Source: Hyphomonas sp. (GTDB lineage Bacteria > Pseudomonadota > Alphaproteobacteria > Caulobacterales > Hyphomonadaceae). From it: a stretch of 64,000 nucleotides of DNA. Location of the stretch: the NCBI GenBank assembly GCA_002700305.1, contig PACZ01000027.1, positions 42,442 to 106,441 on the forward strand. The letters run 5' to 3'. Both the position numbers and the translations under genes were made by a program. This document shows positions 26,385 through 35,097 of the stretch, in pieces. Under the pieces are notes generated by a model. It was not told where the DNA came from, searched no databases, and saw nothing but the letters and a program-made list of their open reading frames with translations. How positions within the stretch are numbered: position 1 is the stretch's first letter; the number at the start of each line of letters is the position of its first letter.

Positions 26385-28067
26385 TCAGTTCCAGGGATTG
26401 AAGCGCCGGGACGGGCGGTGCGGCGGAGCCGGTTCCTGGCCGGCCTCGGGCGCCTCTGGCTGTGTCTCCTGCGCAGGCGGTTCCGGCGCGGCCTCGCTCG
26501 CCGCAGGCAGGGGCGATGCCGGGATGCCCGGCTTCAGGTCTTCGGGCGTGAAGCCGAAATCTTCATCCTGCTCCATGCGCCATTCCGCTTCAGCAGGCGT
26601 CTCCACTTCCGGTTCCGGCTGGGTGTCTGGCAGGTCCACCGTTCCGTCGATAATCCTGCGCTCGCCCGGCGCGGGGCTGGCCACTTGCGTGTCCTGTTGC
26701 GGACGCGCCGGGGAATGGGTCGAGCCGAGCCCGAAACCGGACGTGATGCCCGACAGGCTGAAGCTTCGCTGCGGCGCCGGGTCTTCTGGCGCGAACGCCG
26801 GGGCATGGTCGGGCGCAGGTTCCGGTGAGGGCTCGGGGGCGGCTTCTATAACCGTCTCTGCCTCGTCTTCGGTGGCGGGCTCCAGTGCAGGTTCCTGCGG
26901 GGGCTCTGCAAAGGGTTCCGGGGCAGGGGCGGCTTCAGCCACGGCTTCGGGTTCAGGCTCAGCTGCGGCCTCCGGGGCGGGCGTCTGGGCGCGGTAGTGG
27001 CTGAGATCGCTGAACATGCCGGAGCCGAAGACCGGGCCGGGGCGGGCGGTCGCCGGGGCGGCGTCCTGCGCTGGCGGTTCCGGTTCTGCGGCGGTTACCG
27101 GTTCAGGCTCCGGCTGGGGCTCTGGTGCCGGTTCGGACTCGGGCTCAGCCTGCGCGCCTGCATTGCGAATGGACTCCCAGACATGCGTTTCATCACTGAA
27201 GGGTTCCGGGGCGGCTGGCGTTTCTTCCGGTGCGGCGGGGCTGGTGAGGGCGTCTGAGACCGGGTCGGGCTCTGCCACGAATGCCGGCGGTTCCGGCTCG
27301 GCAGGCGCGGCGAATTCGGCCGCGACGGCATAGGGGCGGGCTGTGTCCCCGGATCCGGCAAACGGGGTGTAAGGCTCGGTTTCCGGCACAGGCGCCTGTT
27401 CAGGCTCCGGGTCAGCTTCCGGCGCGGTCATCTCCACCGGGTCTTCAGAGGCCACCGGCATGACAGGTGGCTCGACAACCGGTTCAGGTTCGGGCTCTGC
27501 TGCCGCGGCCGTTTCCGGATGTGCGTCTGCCTCCACAGTGCCACGCATCTGATCGGCCATGGTGGCGATCGCCGCCTGCATTTCGGCCTGACCCTCATAT
27601 TCGGGTTCAGGCAATTCATGGTCTTCCAGAGGGTAGGACTCGTCGCCTTCATCTTCCGGATGGTCGAAGCTTTCTGCGGTTGCCAGAGGCGTCTCCGGTT
27701 CAGGCTCCGTCGCCTCATCGCTATCGTCTGCATCCGCCTCGTCCAGGCTGCTCAGCAGGGCGGAGATGGCCTTTTCGGCGCCCCGGGCGTGGCGGTGGGC
27801 TTCGCGGTACAGGTCTTCGATGAAGTCCGCATAGGGCCGCCCGTCCGCATCGGTTTCACCCGTGAAATCTTCCGGCGTGCAGGTCTCTATTTCGCGCCCC
27901 TGCGTGTCCGTCAGCAGCAGGGCATGCGGCGCCGCCGTGATGGTGACGCGATAGCCTTCGGTGTCGTGTTTCACCGAGTCATTGTCGCTCTCTTCCCAGC
28001 TGACCCGCTGCTTGCGGGTCATCTCGCCGAGCTTGTCGATCAGGCGTTTGGTCGAAGGATGAAGCAT
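26385..28067 (-). CDS. hypothetical protein with long Pro/Glu/Ala-rich tail
   Basis: This 560-residue protein has no recognised function. The first ~110 residues look folded (KRLIDKLGEMTRKQRVSWEE, then a helix ending ALLSSLDE). The remaining ~450 residues are low-complexity, acidic and proline-rich, with many PEPEP- and AEPEPE-type runs, and end in a basic stretch HRPSRRFNPWN. No signal peptide or membrane helix is apparent. It resembles the disordered linkers of TonB or polar-organising proteins only in composition. It converges on trkH with 21 bases between the stops. Confidence 0.65.
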   Translation of the reverse strand: MLHPSTKRLIDKLGEMTRKQRVSWEESDNDSVKHDTEGYRVTITAAPHALLLTDTQGREIETCTPEDFTGETDADGRPYADFIEDLYREAHRHARGAEKAISALLSSLDEADADDSDEATEPEPETPLATAESFDHPEDEGDESYPLEDHELPEPEYEGQAEMQAAIATMADQMRGTVEADAHPETAAAAEPEPEPVVEPPVMPVASEDPVEMTAPEADPEPEQAPVPETEPYTPFAGSGDTARPYAVAAEFAAPAEPEPPAFVAEPDPVSDALTSPAAPEETPAAPEPFSDETHVWESIRNAGAQAEPESEPAPEPQPEPEPVTAAEPEPPAQDAAPATARPGPVFGSGMFSDLSHYRAQTPAPEAAAEPEPEAVAEAAPAPEPFAEPPQEPALEPATEDEAETVIEAAPEPSPEPAPDHAPAFAPEDPAPQRSFSLSGITSGFGLGSTHSPARPQQDTQVASPAPGERRIIDGTVDLPDTQPEPEVETPAEAEWRMEQDEDFGFTPEDLKPGIPASPLPAASEAAPEPPAQETQPEAPEAGQEPAPPHRPSRRFNPWN

Positions 28068-28265
28068 TCCGGGGCGTCTCCCGTTTCCCTGTCCGGAGCC
28101 TATCAGTTAGCCCGTGCAGGCAGATTGTTCAAATGCTGCATGTAGATTCAGCCCAGGAAACGCCATTCCTGATGCCTGCATCGGCAAGTGGTACCGGATT
28201 GGGCCAGGCGCGACGCCGGGTTGTGTCTTTCCAGGCCAACGCGCGCCGCCCCGGAACGGGATTTC

Positions 28266-28961
28266 CTACTGTCCGGCCTTCACGCGGGCGACGTCTTTCA
28301 GGAAGTCCTTCACCGGCTCGCCCTTCGCGGCCGAGAATTCGCTGCGATAACCCTTCACCACACCGTCCGGCGAGACGAGAAGGTAGGACGGTGTCCAACT
28401 GATTTTCAGTGCGCTGCGAAGGCTCGTATCCATGTCGAGGACGACCGGGAACTCAAAACCTTTCTCATCGAAATAAGCCTCGATGGAGCCATACTTCTTG
28501 TAGAGTTCTTCCGGCGTGGTACGGGCGGCGCTGGCCGGAACGTGGATCGACAGGAAGTCGAGGTCCGGATCCTGGTCGATGGCGGTCGCGAGGGCTGCGG
28601 CGTACGGCCCGTCAGCCAGGCAGTCGCTGCACCACAGGCCCCAGACATCGATCACGGTCCATTGGTTCAGATTGGCGGAATCGAACTCCGTGCCATCCAG
28701 CATCGTGCCGGTGAAGTGCGGCAGCTGTTTCCCCAGCAGGGCATATTCATACGGGCGGCCATAATCATCGCTGCGGATGCTGCCATCGTCTGCCAGCGGC
28801 AGCGGGTTGGCGGTGATGAAACCGGTCGCGTCTTCGGGCAGGGCGGCGAGGTCACCGTTCGTTGCGGCCGCGTCCGCCGGCTCGGCTGGTTCTCCGCCGG
28901 ACGGGCTGCAGGCGCTGGCAAGGGTCAGCAGGGCCGTGGTGGCAAGCAGAGTGCGGATCAT
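28266..28961 (-). CDS. TlpA/ResA-like thioredoxin-fold lipoprotein
   Basis: This exported thiol-disulfide protein has 231 residues. The signal peptide ends in a lipobox-like LASAC. The redox motif is WGLWCSDC near residue 112, and the cis-proline region TPSYLLVSPDGVV follows. Such proteins reduce cytochrome c maturation partners or other periplasmic disulfides. The motif CSDC is unusual compared with the common CxPC. It stands alone between the Pro/Glu-rich gene and the porin gene on the same strand. Confidence 0.85.
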   Translation of the reverse strand: MIRTLLATTALLTLASACSPSGGEPAEPADAAATNGDLAALPEDATGFITANPLPLADDGSIRSDDYGRPYEYALLGKQLPHFTGTMLDGTEFDSANLNQWTVIDVWGLWCSDCLADGPYAAALATAIDQDPDLDFLSIHVPASAARTTPEELYKKYGSIEAYFDEKGFEFPVVLDMDTSLRSALKISWTPSYLLVSPDGVVKGYRSEFSAAKGEPVKDFLKDVARVKAGQ

Positions 28962-29071
28962 GAGGGCAGTTCCTTCCGGGCTTTCGCTCCGCCTAACAGC
29001 GAATGCCCCGAGCCGGAACTAAGGTGAGCGATAAGAAACTCTATCAAATACAATGTTTTCAGGCCGGTACG

Positions 29072-30274
29072 TCAGAAGTCGATCTGGAGCCGCACGCCCA
29101 ATCCGGTGACGGCTTCAGACCGGCCGCCATCAAGGACATAGGCGGCAAAGTCCGGCGCGAGCCCTGCAGGGGAGGCTCCGAAATCGACCTCGGTCCGGTA
29201 GAGATTGATCCCGGCATGGATGTGGGAAGTGGCGTACCAGTCCGCAGCGAGGGCGATTGTGTCCATCCGCCCGCCATCGGCAGGGCTGTCGGTCATGTCC
29301 AGCCAGTCGGCGCGCACGGCCAGGACCAGCGCGCCGGGGCCGCCCTCCGTCACCGGGCGGTAAACCTTCGGCCGGTCGAACTTGCTGTGTTCATAGGTGC
29401 GGTGGCCGCCAAGCACATAACCGGCTTCGAGATAGCCGCCCGTGAAGACCGCCTCGCCCGCCGGGCCGTGGCCCGCCTCCATCACACCGGCTTCCGCCGC
29501 CAGCCAGGCTGGGCCGCGGATGGTCGCGGCCTCGATACCGGCGAACAGGTCTTCGCGGGCAAAGCGCGGCGTGGACAGGATCGGGGCGGTATCGCGGGAA
29601 AAGGGGCGCTGGCTGTACCGGAATCCTTGATCGTCGGCCTCGCGCCACCGCAGCGATACACCCAGGTGCAGCAGTTCGGTCTCCGTCAGCACCGGCGTGA
29701 AGACATAGCGGAAGGCCGCGGCATGCGTGCCGGAGAACGCGGTGTCATTGATGTTGCCCGCAAACAGACCGGCGTAAACGGAGTGGCGCTTGCCATTGCT
29801 TTCCAGCTGCACACCGGCGCGCCGGTCGAAGGCGAAAGCATCGGTAAAAGCCGCGCGTTCGAAGAAGGATGTGAAGCGGCCCGATGTCTGCTCATCAAGC
29901 GAGTTCCGGGTCTTGAACTGCCCGGCGCGGACAGACCAGCCCGAGTGCCCGAGCGCCTGCTTCACATAGGCGTCGGTGAGTTCCGCCTCGCCGGATGGGT
30001 TACGCGCGACTTCCAGCCGGACCTTCGTGCCGCCGCGTTTGAGGTCCAGTCCGAGACGGGCCGTCCGTATCCTGCCACGGTCATGGGCAAAGCCGGATTG
30101 GTCACCCTCTGATCCGGTATAGTCATACTGTGCACGGCCGAAGATCTCCGTTTCCCAGTTTTCCGCCATGGCTGGCAGGGGCAGGAAACCGAGTGCGGCG
30201 AGGCTCAGGCAGCTGGCGAAAATGGATTTGGGGGAGGGCGGAATCGCCAAAGAAAATCTCTCCACGAAAGACAT
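29072..30274 (-). CDS. OprP/OprO-like phosphate-selective porin
   Basis: This outer-membrane beta-barrel protein has 400 residues. A signal peptide ends near residue 37 (PLPAMA). The family traits are a first strand followed by RGRIRTARLGLDLKRGGTKV, then KTRNSLDEQTSGRFTSFFER, and a final strand ending LGVRLQIDF with terminal Phe for barrel assembly. No phosphate-uptake genes adjoin it and no clear Pho box was seen upstream, so the solute is uncertain; members transport phosphate or polyphosphate. Confidence 0.83.
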   Translation of the reverse strand: MSFVERFSLAIPPSPKSIFASCLSLAALGFLPLPAMAENWETEIFGRAQYDYTGSEGDQSGFAHDRGRIRTARLGLDLKRGGTKVRLEVARNPSGEAELTDAYVKQALGHSGWSVRAGQFKTRNSLDEQTSGRFTSFFERAAFTDAFAFDRRAGVQLESNGKRHSVYAGLFAGNINDTAFSGTHAAAFRYVFTPVLTETELLHLGVSLRWREADDQGFRYSQRPFSRDTAPILSTPRFAREDLFAGIEAATIRGPAWLAAEAGVMEAGHGPAGEAVFTGGYLEAGYVLGGHRTYEHSKFDRPKVYRPVTEGGPGALVLAVRADWLDMTDSPADGGRMDTIALAADWYATSHIHAGINLYRTEVDFGASPAGLAPDFAAYVLDGGRSEAVTGLGVRLQIDF

Positions 30275-30341
30275 GAGTTCGGGGGAGATATATGTGATTT
30301 GCGGCAGGTCACATCACTTTGCATGACAGAAATGTGACATG

Positions 30342-30372
30342 AAAAAAGGCCCCGGTGTTCGCCGGGGCCTTT
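30342..30372 (-). terminator. Rho-independent terminator of the thiolase gene
   Basis: A perfect 11-bp stem (AAAGGCCCCGG with CCGGGGCCTTT, loop TGTTCG) lies 21 bases past the thiolase stop. In minus-strand reading it ends in a run of six T. Confidence 0.9.
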
Positions 30373-30392
30373 CGAAAAATGTCTTTGAAATC

Positions 30393-31601
30393 TTAGCTGT
30401 AGATTTCGAACAGGCCGGCGCCGCCCATGCCGCCACCGATACACATGGTGACAACGCCCCACTTGGCGCCGCGGCGCTTGCCTTCCATCAGCAGGGAGCC
30501 GGTGCAGCGTGCGCCGGTCATGCCGAACGGGTGGCCGATGGAGATCGAGCCGCCATTGACGTTGTACTTCTCCGGGTCGATGCCCAGACGGTCACGGCTG
30601 TAGAGGCACTGCGACGCGAACGCTTCGTTCAGTTCCCACAGGTCGATGTCGTCAACCTTCAGGCCATGGCGCTCCAGCAGGCGCGGTACGGCGAAAACAG
30701 GGCCGATGCCCATTTCGTCCGGATCGCAACCGGCGACGTTGAAGCCGACGAAGCGGCCCATCGGGGTCAGGCCGCGCTTCTTGGCTTCCTGGGCTTCCAT
30801 GACGACCACGGCAGCGGCACCATCGGACAGCTGCGACGCGTTACCGGCGGTCACATACTTGCCTTCCTTGACGACCATGCCGCCGGAGAAGACCGGCTTC
30901 AGGCCTGCGAGGGTCTCATAGGTCGTGCCCGGGCGGTTACACTCGTCACGGTCGCAGACGACGTCCTGATAGGTCTCTTCGCCGGTTTCCTTGTTGACCA
31001 TTTTCATGCGGGTCTTCAGCGGGACGATCTCTTCGGCCATCTTGCCGGATTCCTGGAAAGCGGCGGTGCGCTTCTGGGATTCAGCGGAGTAACGGTCCTG
31101 ATCTTCCCGGCTGACGCCATAGCGGTCCGCAACGATTTCGGCCGTTTCGATCATGGTCATCCAGATCGCCGGCCATTTCTTCATGAGCTCCTCTTCCGTG
31201 TAGCGGAAGGTGTTCATGTGACCCGAGCGGGAGACGAGCGACAGCGATTCCACACCGCCGCCGATGGCGACCGGGGCGCCTTCGTTGATGACGGTGTGCG
31301 CGGCATTCGCGATCGCCTGCAGGCCGGACGAGCAGAAACGGTTGATGGTTGCGCCGGAGGTGGTGGACGGGCAACCTGCCCAGAGCGCGGCGTTGCGGGC
31401 AACGTTGTGTCCGGTGGCGCCTTCCGGCTGAGCAGAGCCGAGGAACACGTCTTCGACCGCACCCGGCTCGATGCCGGCGCGCTCGATGGCGCCCTTGATG
31501 GCGTGACCCGCCATGGTGATGCCGTGGGTGTCGTTCAGACTCCCGCGGTTGGCTTTTGCCATGCCCGTACGGGCGTAAGATACGATAACGGCTTCACGCA
31601 T
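30393..31601 (-). CDS. acetyl-CoA C-acyltransferase (thiolase)
   Basis: This 402-residue thiolase acts in fatty-acid beta-oxidation or acetoacetyl-CoA metabolism. The nucleophilic cysteine lies in NRFCSSGLQAIANAA near residue 92. The catalytic His is in GGSISIGHPFGMTG, and the second Cys is in CIGGGMGGAGLFEI at the end. The sequence most resembles FadA/FadI-type degradative thiolases. No fadB/J partner adjoins; an acyl-CoA dehydrogenase lies 7 kb away. It has its own strong terminator. Confidence 0.93.
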   Translation of the reverse strand: MREAVIVSYARTGMAKANRGSLNDTHGITMAGHAIKGAIERAGIEPGAVEDVFLGSAQPEGATGHNVARNAALWAGCPSTTSGATINRFCSSGLQAIANAAHTVINEGAPVAIGGGVESLSLVSRSGHMNTFRYTEEELMKKWPAIWMTMIETAEIVADRYGVSREDQDRYSAESQKRTAAFQESGKMAEEIVPLKTRMKMVNKETGEETYQDVVCDRDECNRPGTTYETLAGLKPVFSGGMVVKEGKYVTAGNASQLSDGAAAVVVMEAQEAKKRGLTPMGRFVGFNVAGCDPDEMGIGPVFAVPRLLERHGLKVDDIDLWELNEAFASQCLYSRDRLGIDPEKYNVNGGSISIGHPFGMTGARCTGSLLMEGKRRGAKWGVVTMCIGGGMGGAGLFEIYS

Positions 31602-31756
31602 GGATTTCCCTCCAAGGACTGCAGTGATTGTTGCGGCGCACCCTACTGGTCCAGCGGGCGGAACACCAGCCCTGACGTTCGCGTAAACGGCAGGAAATCA
31701 CGGCAATTTTTACCCCGATAAAGCTGGCGAGAGGTGTAAATGGGGGACAGGAATGC

Positions 31757-31787
31757 AAAAAAGCGCCGCCTGAGGGCAGGCGGCGCT
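31757..31787 (-). terminator. Rho-independent terminator of pckA
   Basis: An 11-bp GC-rich stem (AGCGCCGCCTG with CAGGCGGCGCT, loop AGGG) lies 26 bases past the pckA stop. In minus-strand reading it is followed by a run of T. Confidence 0.9.
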
Positions 31788-31812
31788 CAATATCATATAA
31801 AGTTGGTCAGGC

Positions 31813-33405
31813 TCAGACCGAGACTTTGGCCTTCGGTGCAGCGGCCTTCACGGCATCGTCCACATAGGCTTCGAACTTCGCGAAATTCTCCACGAACATG
31901 TCGGCCAGTTTGGCAGCCTGCTTGTCAAAGGCAGCACCGTCAGCCCAGGTCGAACGCGGGTCGAGGATTTTCGCATCGACCCCCGGCACGGCGACCGGAA
32001 CCTGGAAGCCGAAGGTGTCGTCCGTGCGGAACTCGACATCGTTCAGCGAGCCGTCGAGAGCGGCGTTCAGCAGGGCGCGGGTGGCCTTGATCGGCATGCG
32101 ATGGCCGGTGCCGTACGGGCCGCCGGTCCAGCCGGTGGAGACCAGCCAGCAGTTCACATCGTACTTGCCGATGAGTTCGCGCAGCAGGTTTCCGTATTCG
32201 GACGGATGGCGCGGCATGAACGGGCCGCCGAAGCAGGTGGAGAAGGTCGCCGTCGGTTCGGTGACGCCTTTCTCTGTGCCGGCAACCTTGGCGGTGTAGC
32301 CGGACAGGAAGTGGTACATCGCCTGGGCCGGGGTCAGTTTGGCGATCGGCGGCAAGACGCCGAAGGCATCTGCCGTCAGCATGATGAGGTTTTTCGGCTG
32401 GCCGCAGCGGCCCGACAGGGACGCATTCGGAATGGCCGAAATCGGGTAGGCGCCGCGGGAGTTCTCGGCGAGCGTCGCATCGTCGAGGTCCAGTTCGCGG
32501 GTTTCGGCATCCATCACGACGTTTTCGAGGACAGTGCCCCACTGCTTTGTCGTTGCGAAGATTTCCGGTTCTGCCTCTTCCGACAGCTTGATCATTTTGG
32601 CGTAGCAGCCGCCTTCAAAGTTGAAGAGGCCGTTTTCCGACCAGCCATGCTCGTCGTCGCCGATCAGGATGCGGGTCGCATCGGCCGACAGCGTCGTCTT
32701 GCCGGTGCCCGACAGGCCGAAGAAGATGGCCGCGTCATCGTCCGGCGAGGTGTTCACCGAGCAGTGCATCGGCATGACATTCTTGGCCGGCAGGTAATAG
32801 TTCAGGGCGGTGAAGACGGACTTCTTGGTCTCACCGGCATAGGAGGTGCCGCCGATCAGGACCATGCGTTTGGCAAAGTTGACCGCGATCACGGTTTCGG
32901 AGCGGCAGCCATGGCGCGCCGGATCGGCACGGAAGCTCGGGCAGTTGATGATGGTGAATTGCGATTCGAAGTTCTCGTATTCGCCGGCTTCCGGAATCCG
33001 CAGCAGGTGACGGATGAAGAGCGAGTGCCAGGCGTATTCGGTGATCACGGTCACCGGCAGGCGGTGAGACAGGTCAGCGCCGCCGAAAAGTTCCTGAGCG
33101 AACACATCCTTGCTGGCCAGGTGGGTTTTGAAGTCTTCCAGCAGGGCGTCGAACTGGGCCGGCGTCATGGCCGCATTGTTATCCCACCACACCGTGTTTT
33201 CCGTTGTTTCGTCACGGACGGTGAATTTGTCCTTGGCGGAACGGCCGGTGTGTTGTCCGGTTTCTACAACGAGAGGGCCGCCATCAGCGACACGTGCTTC
33301 GCCCGTCGCAACAGACGTCTCGTAAAGACGTGCCTCGTTCCAGTTTTTGCGGACGGATTTGGGCTCAATCCCCAGTTCTCCAAGGATCGCTACAGTATCG
33401 CTCAT
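31813..33405 (-). CDS. pckA: phosphoenolpyruvate carboxykinase (ATP)
   Basis: This enzyme converts oxaloacetate to phosphoenolpyruvate, the entry step of gluconeogenesis. The 530-residue product has the P-loop [16 protein letters not shown], the metal-binding block [17 protein letters not shown] and the oxaloacetate-site arginine in GRSAKDKF. Length and motifs are standard for the ATP-dependent type. It is monocistronic with its own terminator. A palindrome TGCAAA-A-TTTGCA lies 69 bases upstream and may be an operator. Confident. Confidence 0.97.
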   Translation of the reverse strand: MSDTVAILGELGIEPKSVRKNWNEARLYETSVATGEARVADGGPLVVETGQHTGRSAKDKFTVRDETTENTVWWDNNAAMTPAQFDALLEDFKTHLASKDVFAQELFGGADLSHRLPVTVITEYAWHSLFIRHLLRIPEAGEYENFESQFTIINCPSFRADPARHGCRSETVIAVNFAKRMVLIGGTSYAGETKKSVFTALNYYLPAKNVMPMHCSVNTSPDDDAAIFFGLSGTGKTTLSADATRILIGDDEHGWSENGLFNFEGGCYAKMIKLSEEAEPEIFATTKQWGTVLENVVMDAETRELDLDDATLAENSRGAYPISAIPNASLSGRCGQPKNLIMLTADAFGVLPPIAKLTPAQAMYHFLSGYTAKVAGTEKGVTEPTATFSTCFGGPFMPRHPSEYGNLLRELIGKYDVNCWLVSTGWTGGPYGTGHRMPIKATRALLNAALDGSLNDVEFRTDDTFGFQVPVAVPGVDAKILDPRSTWADGAAFDKQAAKLADMFVENFAKFEAYVDDAVKAAAPKAKVSV

Positions 33406-33474
33406 TTTAGCCTCTGTTCCTGCCTTTTAGTGCTAATTCCCCAGCGCAATTCGTGCGCTCGTTTGGCTCACCCG

Positions 33475-33487
33475 TGCAAAATTTGCA
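33475..33487 (-). promoter_or_regulatory. candidate operator upstream of pckA
   Basis: The sequence TGCAAAATTTGCA is a perfect 6-1-6 inverted repeat, 69 bases before the pckA start. It lies in a locally AT-rich stretch and is followed by GCAACATTTGTGC, a similar imperfect dyad. The protein that binds it is unknown. Confidence 0.4.
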
Positions 33488-33586
33488 ACATTTGTGCCTG
33501 TTACGAAACCGCTTGTTTGATTTATTTGCATGGTGCGGCGCACCCGGATCGTCCAAAGGCGCGGATGTGCCGATTTTGGACAATAT

Positions 33587-34207
33587 TTATTCGGCGGGTT
33601 CGTCGGCGCCCCGCAGCCGGTCCAGCACGGTATCCCGCCAGCCTGCAGGCATCGCATACAGGATCCAGGCACCGGCCTCGTAATGGGCGCGCCGCCATAT
33701 ATCGAGCGGGTTGAGATCGCCCGGCGGGCAGGCACCTTTTACCTGTGACTGGTGGTCAGGCTGGGCATTGTAAATGACCTTCGCCCGGATCACCTGCATG
33801 CAGTTGGAAACAAAGACGATTTCACCGGGCGCCTTGATTTTTGCATCGCGAGCGAGGTTCTTCAGGCCCGAGATTGTATCACGGCTTTCCACATCCGCCG
33901 AGATTCGCCCGCCAAGGCCGGAACCGCGCGCGGCGATCAGCGCCATTTCCTGGCTGCCGAGCCAGCCTTCCTGCGGGCGGTGGCCGCCCACCATGTAAAG
34001 CCGGTCCAGCTTGCCGGCCTTCAGGAGGTTCACCGCCTTGGCGATCCGCGCGGCGGCATCCTTGTTATTGTCTGTGTAGAAGACGACGCCCGTGCCGCCG
34101 GTCAGCGAGCGGGACTGATCCATAAACCGGCTCGCGCCCCAGAAGAGGGCCGTTGCGACCAGATCCAGGAAGATCAGCCAGAATACGATTCGGCGAAGCC
34201 AGCGCAT
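33587..34207 (-). CDS. YdcF/SanA-like DUF218 membrane protein
   Basis: This protein has 206 residues with one N-terminal transmembrane helix (about 6-24) and a DUF218 domain. The block NLLKAGKLDRLYMVGGHRP and the region SRDTISGLKNLARDAKI match the fold, in which sugar- or nucleotide-like ligands bind. Family members affect envelope polysaccharide or vancomycin sensitivity; no exact reaction is known. It ends 181 bases upstream of pckA and may form a transcript with the preceding Nudix gene, which ends seven bases away. Confidence 0.8.
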   Translation of the reverse strand: MRWLRRIVFWLIFLDLVATALFWGASRFMDQSRSLTGGTGVVFYTDNNKDAAARIAKAVNLLKAGKLDRLYMVGGHRPQEGWLGSQEMALIAARGSGLGGRISADVESRDTISGLKNLARDAKIKAPGEIVFVSNCMQVIRAKVIYNAQPDHQSQVKGACPPGDLNPLDIWRRAHYEAGAWILYAMPAGWRDTVLDRLRGADEPAE

Positions 34208-34214
34208 GCGTAAC

Positions 34215-34667
34215 CTATAAAGACTGCTTCAGGGCAGGCCGCCATGCCCCATTCGCAGTTGTTTCAAGGAAAGTGATCGCTGGCGTGGTCAGGCGTTCCG
34301 GCAGGTCGTCCCGGCCGAACCATCCCCAGCCGCCATGCTTCTCGGGTTCCATGATGCGCGGCGCTCCAGAAACGATGCGGGCTTCGTAGATCGGCGACAC
34401 CCAGTGCTGACCGTCACCGCCGTCAATGATTTCCGAGATACAGGCAAGGCGCGTCAGTTCGATGACGATGCCCAGTTCCTCCTCGATTTCCCGCCGGGCC
34501 GTGTCTTTGGACCGTTCGCCAAAATCGATCTTGCCGCCGGGCAGGCCCCAGGCTCCGGCTTCGGGTTCTTTCAAGCGCTGGATCAGAAGCAGGCGGCCCT
34601 GCTCGTCGAGGATTGCGGCGCCGCAGCCTGCACCGGGGCGAAGGGGAGAATCGGTCATGTCGGCCAT
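34215..34667 (-). CDS. Nudix hydrolase
   Basis: This Nudix pyrophosphohydrolase has 150 residues. The Nudix box is complete, running from GGKIDFGE through SKDTARREIEEELGI. It matches GX5EX7REUXEEXGU with its metal-binding glutamates. The substrate class is unresolved: a dinucleoside, NDP-sugar or oxidised nucleotide are all possible. It lies directly upstream of the YdcF-like gene on the same strand. Confidence 0.9.
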   Translation of the reverse strand: MADMTDSPLRPGAGCGAAILDEQGRLLLIQRLKEPEAGAWGLPGGKIDFGERSKDTARREIEEELGIVIELTRLACISEIIDGGDGQHWVSPIYEARIVSGAPRIMEPEKHGGWGWFGRDDLPERLTTPAITFLETTANGAWRPALKQSL

Positions 34668-34702
34668 TCTAGGCCAGACCGCCAGCCGGAGCAGCTATTG
34701 AA

Positions 34703-35095
34703 TCAACGCGCGCCGAATACCCAGCGGATCACATCCGTATAATCGAACACGAGCGAGATCGTCAGTATCATGACGGCCAGCACGATCCACTTTCCGGACA
34801 GGGTTTCCTTCACACGCCAATGGGCGCGCCGCCGGAGCAGATAGACCAGAACGGGGGTCCAGAAGATAACATGGGCGAGGCCCAGCAGGCGCGAATAACC
34901 AATCTGGCTGTAGAGGCCCAGCAGGGTGACGGCACCCAGCAGGAAGCCCGCCAGCACCCAGCGCGCCTCAACCCGGACAAAGCTGAACACGAGGGAAAAG
35001 CCGCCCAGAACAATGACCATGATGTCCAGCCAGTGCTGGACCCATTCGGGCTGTCTTGCGACATCGGCCTGCCAGGCATTCATCAGGTCCTGCAT
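34703..35095 (-). CDS. small four-helix membrane protein, unknown function
   Basis: This protein has 130 residues and four predicted transmembrane helices (about 25-42, 45-62, 67-85, 102-121). I know no function for it. The ATG at 35095 (MQDLMNAWQADVARQ) begins two bases after the stop of the dehalogenase gene, so translation is probably coupled. A longer frame reaching 35149 would run into the dehalogenase gene. It may support the dehalogenase physiologically, but nothing in the sequence shows this. Confidence 0.7.
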   Translation of the reverse strand: MQDLMNAWQADVARQPEWVQHWLDIMVIVLGGFSLVFSFVRVEARWVLAGFLLGAVTLLGLYSQIGYSRLLGLAHVIFWTPVLVYLLRRRAHWRVKETLSGKWIVLAVMILTISLVFDYTDVIRWVFGAR

Positions 35096-35097
35096 GA

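Noticed and set aside
32101..33714. A 537-codon open frame on the plus strand
   Set aside because: It is antisense to pckA and runs through its promoter region; pckA is unambiguous.
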